This document shows, piece by piece, positions 48,619 through 56,326 of a stretch of 64,000 bases of DNA; the first letter of the stretch is position 1, and each line of letters starts with the position of its first letter. The notes beneath the pieces were generated by a model. That model searched no databases. It saw only the letters and a program-made list of their open reading frames with translations, and was not told the DNA's origin. This DNA comes from Enterococcus sp. 4G2_DIV0659. Lineage in GTDB: Bacteria; Bacillota; Bacilli; Lactobacillales; Enterococcaceae. The stretch spans positions 1,173,001 through 1,237,000 of the forward strand of contig NZ_NGLE02000001.1 of NCBI RefSeq assembly GCF_002140715.2, written 5' to 3'. The translations under genes and the position numbers were made by a program.

Positions 48619-48632
48619 CTAAAACGATTACA
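48619..48632. promoter_or_regulatory. possible cre-like site
   Basis: CTAAAACGATTACA matches the CcpA cre consensus at all fixed positions except the first two (CT instead of TG). It lies about 175 bp before the symporter gene. Weak evidence; carbon repression of the following genes would be reasonable. Confidence 0.25.
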
Positions 48633-48805
48633 TAAAATTGGCGGAAGATGTAGACGTGACCATGTAAGCATGTTATATTGACTATGTATCTGAAACTATT
48701 CAGTAGAAAGCACACTCGATTGTGAATGAAATCACATTCTTTTCACTCCTAAATAAGTGATTCCAACCTAAATCACTAAAAAATAAAGTAACACTTGGAG
48801 GAAGA

Positions 48806-50056
48806 ATGATGAAATTTATCAAAAACTATCAAAGTTCATTGAAACTTTTAGCTGGTATAGCCGTTGGAGCTTTTATTGGCGTTTTCTTTAGTGATTTAGC
48901 ACTACTGTTGGAACCTGTGGGACGCTTATTTTTAAATGTTATTTTTGTATTGATTGTCCCTTTAGTTTTTTGTAGTATGACTTTGGCAGTCGCTAGTAAC
49001 AAGAGTTTGGAACGAATCAAAAAAATACTAAGTTTCACCCTAGTGACTTTTCTACTAACAACATTAGTTGCAGTCATTTTGATGTACCTTGCAACATTGA
49101 TTTATAATCCATTTGCTGACATTGATACAGGTCAATTCACCGAATTAATGGACCAAACGATAAGCGCTGAACCAAAATCATTGCCTATGGTTATTGTAGA
49201 TACCATTACAGTTGGTAACTTTTTAGACTTATTTGATAAAAGTCATTTATTAGCACTTATTTTATTTTCCCTTTTCTTTGGTATCACATTGTCATCAATT
49301 GGTGAAAAGGCTACAGCCTTAACAAATGTGATTACTGCAGCAAATGACGTGATCATGAAGATGATTACCCTTGTTATGGGCTTTGCACCGATTGGTTTAG
49401 GTTCTTATTTTGCTTATACTTTAGGGAATCTAGGCCCCAAAATTTTGGGTGGTTATTTAAAAAGCCTCATTCTTTTTATCATTATATGCTGCATTTATTA
49501 TGTATTTGTCTTGTCGATTTATGCGTATATGAGTGGCGGTATCTATCGCTTAAAAGAGTATTGGAAAAATATTTTCAACCCTTCTTTACAGGCTTTAGGG
49601 ACTAGCTCCAGTGCAGCTTGCATTCCAGTTAATTTAGCAGCTTTAAAAAAAATCGGTGTCCCCGAAGATATTCGAGAAACCGTAATTTCCCTTGGTGCCA
49701 ATATTCATAAAGATGGTTCAGCCATGAGTGGTGTTTTACAAGTTGTTTTATTATTTACGTTATTTGATCGAGATCTTGGTACGCCAACTTCTGCTCTTTC
49801 TATTATCGCCGGTGGTTTTTTAGTTGGAGTGGTTATGGGGTCGATTCCAAGCGGTGGGTTTACAGCGGAAGTACTCTTAGTTGCGCTCTTTGGATTCCCT
49901 GTAGAAGTAATCCCTGTTATTGCGGTGATTACTACAATTACCGATATGACAGCAACCGTTATTAATTCCACCAGTAATATCACCTGCGCCATGATGGTTC
50001 AACGGATTGTCGAAAAGAATAAATACTACGAACAAGTACAACTGCCCAGTGAATAA
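48806..50056 (+). CDS. dicarboxylate/amino acid:cation symporter (DAACS family)
   Basis: 416 residues with the DAACS fold: about eight membrane helices and two hairpins, with the SSS-containing hairpin (ALGTSSSAAC) and a TM7 region reading GANIHKDGSA. In characterised members (GltP, SstT, DctA) TM7 has NMDG(T/A), so His-Lys in this position is unusual and may reflect a different substrate or coupling ion. Imported compounds in the family are dicarboxylates, serine, threonine or cystine. GGAGG precedes the double ATG at 48806. The activator gene follows after 50 bp, so the two are probably cotranscribed. Confidence 0.87.
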   Translation: MMKFIKNYQSSLKLLAGIAVGAFIGVFFSDLALLLEPVGRLFLNVIFVLIVPLVFCSMTLAVASNKSLERIKKILSFTLVTFLLTTLVAVILMYLATLIYNPFADIDTGQFTELMDQTISAEPKSLPMVIVDTITVGNFLDLFDKSHLLALILFSLFFGITLSSIGEKATALTNVITAANDVIMKMITLVMGFAPIGLGSYFAYTLGNLGPKILGGYLKSLILFIIICCIYYVFVLSIYAYMSGGIYRLKEYWKNIFNPSLQALGTSSSAACIPVNLAALKKIGVPEDIRETVISLGANIHKDGSAMSGVLQVVLLFTLFDRDLGTPTSALSIIAGGFLVGVVMGSIPSGGFTAEVLLVALFGFPVEVIPVIAVITTITDMTATVINSTSNITCAMMVQRIVEKNKYYEQVQLPSE

Positions 50057-50106
50057 ATACAGACTCTTTTCTCATTCTTAACCTAAGCAAGATAAGGAGA
50101 ATCTAT

Positions 50107-51465
50107 ATGACAAAAACTGTGACAAAATTGATGAATGAAGATATCACTACTCTTTTTGTAACAGATGGTGAAGGCAACATCTTACTTGCTAATGAATTTA
50201 CCGCAATGACTTTAGGTATGCCTTTAAATGATTTATTAAATTCTAATGTTTATGATTTAGTCGCGACAAATATCTATAATGCATCAGCGACGATTGAAAC
50301 GTTAAAAACACATAAAAGTGCAAATGTTAATTTAACTACACAAGCAGGTTATCAAATTAATTCAAAATCTAATCCAATTTTTTACCCAGATGGCACCTTA
50401 CATTTAGTTGTAACAAAGTCAGACCCATTAACTGAAGAAGAAGTGAAACAATGGACTGAAGATGTGCAACCCATCGTAGCCGAAGAGCATTCTTACACAC
50501 CAAATGATATTTCTGGTGTTATCGCTGAAAGTTTAGAAATGAAGCGTGTCTTACGTGTGTGTAAACAGGTTTCTAAATACAATAGCCGCATTTTACTATT
50601 GGGAGAATCTGGTGTAGGTAAAGAAGTTGTGGCAAATTACATCCACCAGCATAGCCCATTAGCAGATAATGCTTTTATCGCTGTAAACTGTGCCGCTATT
50701 CCAGATAGTTTATTCGAGTCTGAATTTTTTGGCTATGAAAAAGGAACCTTTACAGGAGCCAAAGAAGGCAAAATGGGCTTGATCGAAGCGGCTAACGGCG
50801 GAACGTTATTTCTTGATGAAATTTCTGAAATGCCTTTAGACTTGCAAGCAAAATTGTTGCGAGCATTAGAAACGATGGTCATTCGTCGTGTTGGAGGTCT
50901 GGAAGAAATTCCCGTTTCGTTCCGTCTGATTTCAGCATCTAATCAGGATATTCTTACCTTAGTCGAACAAGGGAAGTTTCGACGAGATCTTTATTATCGT
51001 ATCAATGCGATCCCTGTCTTGATTCCACCTTTAAGAGAACGAAAAAAAGATGTGCTCGCTCTAGCAAACCATTTTATTGAACAATTTAATGCTTATTATC
51101 ATCATGACGTAACATTAACAGCCCAACATATTAAACACTTGATTACCTCTGACTGGCCAGGGAATGTGAGGGAATTAAAAAATTATATTGAATATCTTGT
51201 TGTTACAGCTGATCTTGAGTTACCTTCTATTGGATATCAACAAGAACACGAAACAAAGGCTTCAAATGAAGAGCTATTGTCCTTGACTGCTGAAACATCA
51301 ACCTATCAAGAATTTATCGCTTATGTAGAGACGATTTATTTTAAACAGCATTTGAACGCACACCATTGGAATATCAGTCAAACTGCCGAAACGACCCACG
51401 TCAGCCGACCATTCATTTATAAAAAAATTACTGAATTAGCCTTGGAACAAACAGATACACTTTAA
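50107..51465 (+). CDS. sigma-54-dependent activator (PAS-AAA-HTH)
   Basis: 452 residues. An N-terminal PAS domain (about residues 8-110, VTDGEGNILLANEF) senses a small molecule or redox state. The AAA+ domain has Walker A GESGVGKE (about residue 165), the sigma-54 contact loop GTFTGA (residues 213-218), Walker B GGTLFLDEI and arginine finger region FRRDLYYRI. A Fis-like helix-turn-helix ends the protein (WNISQTAETTHVSRPFIYKKI). Known enterococcal activators of this class are mostly LevR-type PTS regulators; a PAS type is more like the clostridial amino-acid fermentation activators. Its evident target is the -24/-12 promoter 180 bp downstream of its own stop. Confidence 0.93.
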   Translation: MTKTVTKLMNEDITTLFVTDGEGNILLANEFTAMTLGMPLNDLLNSNVYDLVATNIYNASATIETLKTHKSANVNLTTQAGYQINSKSNPIFYPDGTLHLVVTKSDPLTEEEVKQWTEDVQPIVAEEHSYTPNDISGVIAESLEMKRVLRVCKQVSKYNSRILLLGESGVGKEVVANYIHQHSPLADNAFIAVNCAAIPDSLFESEFFGYEKGTFTGAKEGKMGLIEAANGGTLFLDEISEMPLDLQAKLLRALETMVIRRVGGLEEIPVSFRLISASNQDILTLVEQGKFRRDLYYRINAIPVLIPPLRERKKDVLALANHFIEQFNAYYHHDVTLTAQHIKHLITSDWPGNVRELKNYIEYLVVTADLELPSIGYQQEHETKASNEELLSLTAETSTYQEFIAYVETIYFKQHLNAHHWNISQTAETTHVSRPFIYKKITELALEQTDTL

Positions 51466-51473
51466 GAATATTT

Positions 51474-51514
51474 AAAGTTTAAGTGTAAACGAACATTACA
51501 CTTGAACTTTTTTT
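51474..51514 (+). terminator. terminator of the activator gene
   Basis: Fifteen-bp stem AAAGTTTAAGTGTAA/TTACACTTGAACTTT with T-run. It isolates the symporter/activator unit from the sigma-54 operon. Confidence 0.88.
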
Positions 51515-51566
51515 ATTTTGTTGATTCCCTTTATTGGCGCACAAAAAAAATAAAGGCTTAATTAAA

Positions 51567-51581
51567 GTCACAAGTACTGAC
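51567..51581. promoter_or_regulatory. candidate upstream activator site
   Basis: Dyad GTCA-CAAGTAC-TGAC about 65 bp upstream of the -24 element, in the zone where sigma-54 activators usually bind (about 90-110 bp before the transcript start). Only one such dyad was seen; function is inferred from position. Confidence 0.35.
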
Positions 51582-51646
51582 AACACGCCTTAATAACCAG
51601 AAAAAAATTGGTAAAACCTTCATTGATAAATTCTTTTTTATAAAGT

Positions 51647-51662
51647 TGGCACACTACTTGCT
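51647..51662 (+). promoter_or_regulatory. sigma-54 (-24/-12) promoter
   Basis: TGGCAC-ACTAC-TTGCT matches the RpoN consensus TGGCAC-N5-TTGC[A/T] at every defined base. The expected transcript start is near 51673, leaving a leader of about 155 nt before the CoA-transferase gene. The sigma-54 activator gene lies immediately upstream. Confidence 0.9.
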
Positions 51663-51827
51663 TTATAGAAAGCTGTAAAAGAATACATGTGATCAAATTC
51701 ACTATATATTGTTTTTCTACTGAAAAAATAGCATCACCCTGATACAAAGAGGTAGAGTTAGGTTGCTTTATCCCTTTGTATAGAATTTCCCATCTCAAAA
51801 AAATTATTGAAAGAAAGGAAGTTACAT

Positions 51828-53393
51828 GTGAAAGTAATCACTAAAAAAGAAGCAGCACAGCTAATTAAGGACAATGATACTCTGGCTTTTAGCGGTTTTG
51901 AATTGGCTTGTGCGAATGAAGAAGTAGCGATTGCTCTAGAGCAACGTTTTCTAGAAACAGGCTCTCCTAAGAATTTGACTGTCATGCATTCAAGTTGTTG
52001 GGGCGACCGTAAAGAAAAAGGAATGTCTCATCTTTCCCACAAGCAATTATTAAAACGATGGATTGGCGGAATTGTCAAAGCTTCATCGCCTGCATTATCT
52101 GAAATGATCCAAAATAATGAATGCGAAGCTTACAATCTCCCTCAAGGTGTTTTAGCCCAGCTTTACCGTGAAATTGCAGCTAAAAGACCAGGTCTGATTA
52201 CAAAAATCGGTTTAGAAACCTACATTGATCCTCGTATTGAAGGCGGAAAAATGAATGAAGTTACCACAGAGGACTTAGTGAAAGTCATCGATCTACTAGA
52301 TGAGGAATGGATGTTCTATCCGTCTTTCCCGATTCAAGTTGGCTTAATTCGTGGAACATACGCGGATGAAAATGGCAATTTAACGTTAGGTAAAGAAGGA
52401 CTGCACATGGAAGTTCTTCCAATCGCTCAAGCCGTTCATAATAGCGGTGGCATCGTGATTGCCCAAGTAGAAAAAATCGTAAAAAATGAAACTCTTCATC
52501 CTAAAGATGTCCGTGTTCCCGGCATTTTGATTGATTATCTTGTTGTATCGGAACCGGAAAATCATTTTCAAACTGGCACAACTCAGTTTGAACCAGCCTT
52601 TAGTGGCGATGTCAAAATCCCATTAGCCGATGTACCACCTTTACCACTAGATGCTCGTAAAGTCATTGCTCGTCGGGCAGCGATGGAACTTAAACCTGAG
52701 ACAGTTCTAAATTTAGGTGTGGGTATTCCTGTGAATGTCTCCATTGTCGCAGCGGAAGAAAAGGTCAGTGATCGCTTTATTTTAACAACAGAAGCAGGAA
52801 CTATCGGTGGTATTCCTGCTGGTTTGAAAGATTTTGGTCATGCCTATAATCCTGAGATGATTATTGATCATCATTCACAATTTGATTTTTATGATGGCGG
52901 AGGTCTTGATTTATCTGTCTTAGGTCTAGCTGAAGCAGATCAATCTGGAAATGTTAACGTCAGCAAGTTAGGTAGTCAGGTGATTGGGTGCGGTGGATTT
53001 ATCAATATTTCTCAAACAGCTAAGAAATTAATTTTTACCGGAACGTTTACAGCAGGTGGGTTAAAAACAGCCGTAGCTAATGGCAAATTAACTATTCTAG
53101 AAGAAGGACGAAATAAAAAATTCGTTCAAGCAGTTAATCAAATCACCTTTAACGGCGGCTTTTCAGCTAAAAATAATCAAGAAGTTCTATTTGTAACAGA
53201 ACGAGCTGTATTTGAACTAGCTCACGGCGAATTAGTCTTAACTGAAATCGCTCCTGGTGTTGATCTTGAAAAGGACGTTTTGGCACAGATGGAATTTCCT
53301 GTCAAACTAGCTGAGAACCTAAAAGAGATGCCAGCAGAACTTTTCCAAGAAAACTGGGGAAAATTGGCAGAAATAATGGAGGCTAATGTATGA
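51828..53393 (+). CDS. CoA-transferase (propionate/acetate CoA-transferase family)
   Basis: 521 residues, a fused alpha-beta class I CoA-transferase of the YdiF/propionate CoA-transferase type. The catalytic Glu, which forms the glutamyl-CoA thioester, is Glu322 in TTEAGTIGGIPAG; the oxyanion-hole glycine region LNLGVGIP is also present. It moves CoA between short carboxylic acids. I start it at GTG 51828 (GGAAG 6 nt upstream); a TTG seven codons earlier overlaps that site. First gene of the sigma-54 operon; its stop overlaps the next start by 4 nt (ATGA). Confidence 0.9.
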   Translation: MKVITKKEAAQLIKDNDTLAFSGFELACANEEVAIALEQRFLETGSPKNLTVMHSSCWGDRKEKGMSHLSHKQLLKRWIGGIVKASSPALSEMIQNNECEAYNLPQGVLAQLYREIAAKRPGLITKIGLETYIDPRIEGGKMNEVTTEDLVKVIDLLDEEWMFYPSFPIQVGLIRGTYADENGNLTLGKEGLHMEVLPIAQAVHNSGGIVIAQVEKIVKNETLHPKDVRVPGILIDYLVVSEPENHFQTGTTQFEPAFSGDVKIPLADVPPLPLDARKVIARRAAMELKPETVLNLGVGIPVNVSIVAAEEKVSDRFILTTEAGTIGGIPAGLKDFGHAYNPEMIIDHHSQFDFYDGGGLDLSVLGLAEADQSGNVNVSKLGSQVIGCGGFINISQTAKKLIFTGTFTAGGLKTAVANGKLTILEEGRNKKFVQAVNQITFNGGFSAKNNQEVLFVTERAVFELAHGELVLTEIAPGVDLEKDVLAQMEFPVKLAENLKEMPAELFQENWGKLAEIMEANV

Positions 53394-54607
53394 GTACAGA
53401 ACAATCGCTTCCTAAAGTCAATCGCTGGGCTGTTTTATTTGCTTCTGTAGGAATTATTTTTTGTCAAGGTGGAATCTATGCTTTCAGTGTCTTCGCTACA
53501 CCGATCGCAAAAGCACATGGCTGGGACGTTGCTGACGTGATGATTGCTTTTACGATTGCCATTTCCATCTCACCAATTCCAATGGTGATCGGCGGAAGAA
53601 TTTCGGACAAAGGAAAATCTAAAGAGCTGATTTTATTTAGTTCGATGTTATTGGCAGCAGCATTTATTTTAACTGGTTTTGCTACGACAAAATGGATGCT
53701 GTATGTCACCTATGGTTTATTAGGCGGTTTTGGATTAAATCTTGGTTATATCGCTTGTATTAATAATGCGATTCGCTTTTTCCCAGATAAAAAAGGGTTA
53801 TGTTCTGGTTTGGTCATTACAGGTATTGGTCTTGGTACAACGGTATTTGCGCCATTATCGGCTTGGATGATCGAACAATTTGATATTAAGATGACCTTTG
53901 TAATTTTGGGTATCGTTTATGCTGGGATTTCTCTTGTTTGTTCCCTAATCATTCAAAATGCACCAATTGAAAAAGAATCAGAAGAAATAAATGAGCAACC
54001 AGCAGAAAAAAATTACACTTGGCAGCAAATGATTAAGCATCCACTCTTTTATATCATCGTTTTAATGTATGCAGCTGGCGGCTTTTCTGGATTGATGATT
54101 TCATCGAATGCGGCGGATATCGGTCAAAATATGTTTGAGTTGACTCCCATTGTCGCAGCAACATTTGTCAGCGTCTATGCCTTAAGCAACTGTTTAGGAC
54201 GTGTTATCTGGGGTGCCTTATCCGATAAAATCAACAGAACCAATACCATGATGTTGATTTTCGCTTGTATTAGCTTGTCTTTACTGGCTTTTATCTTTTT
54301 ACATTCGGTTATTGGTTTTGCTATTGGGATGATTGGATTAGGCCTTTGTGAAGGTGGGGTTGCTGCAGTTATGCCACCTATTACAATCGAAAGTTTTGGT
54401 AATAAAAATCAAGGCGTCAATTATTCCTTCATCTTTGCTGGGTATTCGATTGCTTCAATGGTTGCCCCGAGATTGTCAGCAATGATTGGCGAAAATAACG
54501 ATGGGAACTTTACACAAGCGTTTATCATCGGTTTAGCTTTAGCGATTGCAGGGATCCTCTTTACATTTATTTATAAACAAATAAAAAGGAATCAGATACT
54601 AAATTAA
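53390..54607 (+). CDS. OFA-family MFS transporter
   Basis: 405 residues, 12 membrane helices, of the oxalate:formate antiporter-like branch of the major facilitator superfamily. Features include the first helix RWAVLFASVGIIFCQGGIYAFSVF, the loop GGRISDKGKSKE and GYIACINNAIRFFPDKKGLCSGL. OxlT exchanges oxalate for formate; most relatives carry other monocarboxylates such as lactate or pyruvate. In this operon it most likely imports the acid handled by the CoA-transferase or exports the reduced product. Translationally coupled to the CoA-transferase gene. Confidence 0.88.
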   Translation: MSTEQSLPKVNRWAVLFASVGIIFCQGGIYAFSVFATPIAKAHGWDVADVMIAFTIAISISPIPMVIGGRISDKGKSKELILFSSMLLAAAFILTGFATTKWMLYVTYGLLGGFGLNLGYIACINNAIRFFPDKKGLCSGLVITGIGLGTTVFAPLSAWMIEQFDIKMTFVILGIVYAGISLVCSLIIQNAPIEKESEEINEQPAEKNYTWQQMIKHPLFYIIVLMYAAGGFSGLMISSNAADIGQNMFELTPIVAATFVSVYALSNCLGRVIWGALSDKINRTNTMMLIFACISLSLLAFIFLHSVIGFAIGMIGLGLCEGGVAAVMPPITIESFGNKNQGVNYSFIFAGYSIASMVAPRLSAMIGENNDGNFTQAFIIGLALAIAGILFTFIYKQIKRNQILN

Positions 54608-54621
54608 AAGGAGTCGAGAAA

Positions 54622-55551
54622 ATGACACGGATAACAGAAACTTTAGGAATCAAATACCCGATTTTCCAAGGAGCAATGGCGCAAATTTCGAAATATCAAT
54701 TAGCTGCGGCTGTTTCAAATGCTGGAGGTCTTGGCATTATTGCTTCTGGCGGGATGAGCGATGAACAACTACGGGAAGAAATCAGAAATTGTAAAAAACA
54801 TACGGATAAACCTTTCGCTGTCAATCTAATGCTAATGGCGCCAAATGTTCCCGAGTTGATTGAAGTCATTGTCGATGAAGGGGTAAAAATCATTACTACA
54901 GGTGCTGGCACACCGAAAAAATATATGCCGATTTTTGATAAAGCAGGTATCAAAGTCATTCCTGTTGTGCCAAGTGCAGCAATTGCAAAGAAAATGGAAG
55001 ATATAGGCGCAACAGCCGTTGTTGCTGAAGGTTCAGAAGCTGGTGGACATATTGGAGAGTTATCCACGATGGTCTTATTGCCACAAGTTGTTGACGCTGT
55101 GTCCATTCCAGTTATTGCAGCCGGCGGGATTGGTACAGGAAAAAATATAGCCGCAGCTTATGTACTGGGTGCTAGCGGGGTTCAGATGGGCACAGCCTTC
55201 ATGTTAGCTGAAGAATGTCCAATTCCAGCAAACGTCAAAGAATTTATCGCCAATGCAAAGGAAATGGATACCGCAGTTACTGGACGTAATGGCGGAGCTC
55301 CAGTGAGAAGTTTGAAAAATAAAATGATCGAACAATACATCCAATGGGAAAAAGACAACATGCCTCGTGAACAGCTAGAAGAATTAACGATGGGATCAGC
55401 TCGTAAAGCAGCTGCTGGTGACATCGAGAATGGCTCGGTTATGGCGGGACAAGTTTCTGGCTTACTTCATCAAGTGAAACCAGCGAAACAATTAATTGAA
55501 GATGTATTGAATGACGCACACGCAGCACTTAGAAACGTTGAGATTAGTTAG
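54622..55551 (+). CDS. FabK-like flavin enoyl reductase / nitronate monooxygenase family
   Basis: 309 residues, TIM-barrel FMN protein. The start RITETLGIKYPIFQGAMAQISKYQLA, the catalytic-His segment AEGSEAGGHIGELSTM and the FMN-phosphate loop PVIAAGGIGTG closely resemble enoyl-ACP reductase II (FabK), and also fit the broader nitronate monooxygenase family. A fab gene cluster is not adjacent and a CoA-transferase precedes it, so reduction of an enoyl-CoA (rather than enoyl-ACP) or oxidation of a nitronate are both possible. AAGGAG lies 12 nt before ATG 54622. Last gene of the sigma-54 operon, followed by the 120-bp repeat array. Confidence 0.85.
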   Translation: MTRITETLGIKYPIFQGAMAQISKYQLAAAVSNAGGLGIIASGGMSDEQLREEIRNCKKHTDKPFAVNLMLMAPNVPELIEVIVDEGVKIITTGAGTPKKYMPIFDKAGIKVIPVVPSAAIAKKMEDIGATAVVAEGSEAGGHIGELSTMVLLPQVVDAVSIPVIAAGGIGTGKNIAAAYVLGASGVQMGTAFMLAEECPIPANVKEFIANAKEMDTAVTGRNGGAPVRSLKNKMIEQYIQWEKDNMPREQLEELTMGSARKAAAGDIENGSVMAGQVSGLLHQVKPAKQLIEDVLNDAHAALRNVEIS

Positions 55552-55576
55552 TAACGTTCACCCGTTGGACAAAGGT

Positions 55577-56293
55577 TTTACGCTTTTCATTATCTAGCTT
55601 CGCAGGCTACCCTCTCGGAAAAAAGATAAAATCCGATTGTGGTCAAAAGCGCCACTCTCTGATTTTCCTATTTTTCTGTCGAGGATAAACGAGTACTTTA
55701 CGCTTTTCATTATCTAGCTTCGCAGGCTATCCTCTCGGAAAAAAGACAAAATCCGATTGTGGCTAAAAGCGCCACTCTCTGATTTTCCTATTTTTCTGTC
55801 GAGGATAAACGAGTACTTTACGCTTTTCATTATCTAGCTTCGCAGGCTACCCTCTCGGAAAAAAGACAAAATCCGATTGTGGTCAAAAGCGCCACTCTCT
55901 GATTTTCCTATTTTTCTGTCGAGGATAAACGAGTACTTTACGCTTTTTATTATCTAGCTTCGCAGGCTATCCTCTCGGAAAAAAGACAAAATCCGATTGT
56001 GGCTAAAAGCGCCACTCTCTGATTTTCCTATTTTTCTGTCGAGGATAAACGAGTACTTTACGCTTTTCATTATCTAGCTTCGCAGGCTACCCTCTCGGAA
56101 AAAAGACAAAATCCGATTGTGGTCAAAAGCGCCACTCTCTGATTTTCCTATTTTTCTGTCGAGGATAAACGAGTACTTTACGCTTTTTATTATCTAGCTT
56201 CGCAGGCTATCCTCTCGGAAAAAAGACAAAATCCGATTGTGGCCAAAAGCGCCACTCTCTGATTTTCCTATTTTTCTGTCGAGGATAAACGAG
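55577..56293. repeat. six tandem 120-bp repeats
   Basis: Six head-to-tail copies of exactly 120 bp start at 55577, 55697, 55817, 55937, 56057 and 56177 and are about 97-99 percent alike. Odd copies read GGCTACCCTC and GTGGTC; even copies read GGCTATCCTC and GTGGCT (or GTGGCC in the last), so the array is really three 240-bp dimers. Each unit contains two potential hairpins: AAAATC...GTGG paired with CCAC...GATTTT, and TTTTTC...GAGGATA paired across the unit border with TATCCTC...GAAAAA. No open frame spans the array. It separates the sigma-54 operon from hutH and ends 17 nt before the hutH ribosome site. Confidence 0.95.
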
Positions 56294-56326
56294 CCTGCTA
56301 CGCTTTTAAATTTAGGAGGAAAAAAT

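Noticed and set aside
48641..48660. Second sigma-54 promoter upstream of the symporter (TTGGCGGAAG...)
   Set aside because: Only the -24-like GG fits; the -12 TTGC is missing at the correct distance.
51568..51798. 76-codon leftward open frame
   Set aside because: It lies across the sigma-54 promoter and leader and has no support as a gene.
54622..55551. Housekeeping fabK
   Set aside because: It is not in a fab operon, is controlled by a sigma-54 promoter and is coupled to a CoA-transferase and transporter; a catabolic role is more likely, though not proven.
55577..56293. CRISPR array
   Set aside because: Repeats are 120 bp, directly adjacent, without unique spacers, and there are no cas genes.
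56237..56326. TTG-started 30-codon extension of hutH into the repeats
   Set aside because: It is repeat sequence, and the true ATG 56327 has a strong AGGAGG site and normal HutH length.
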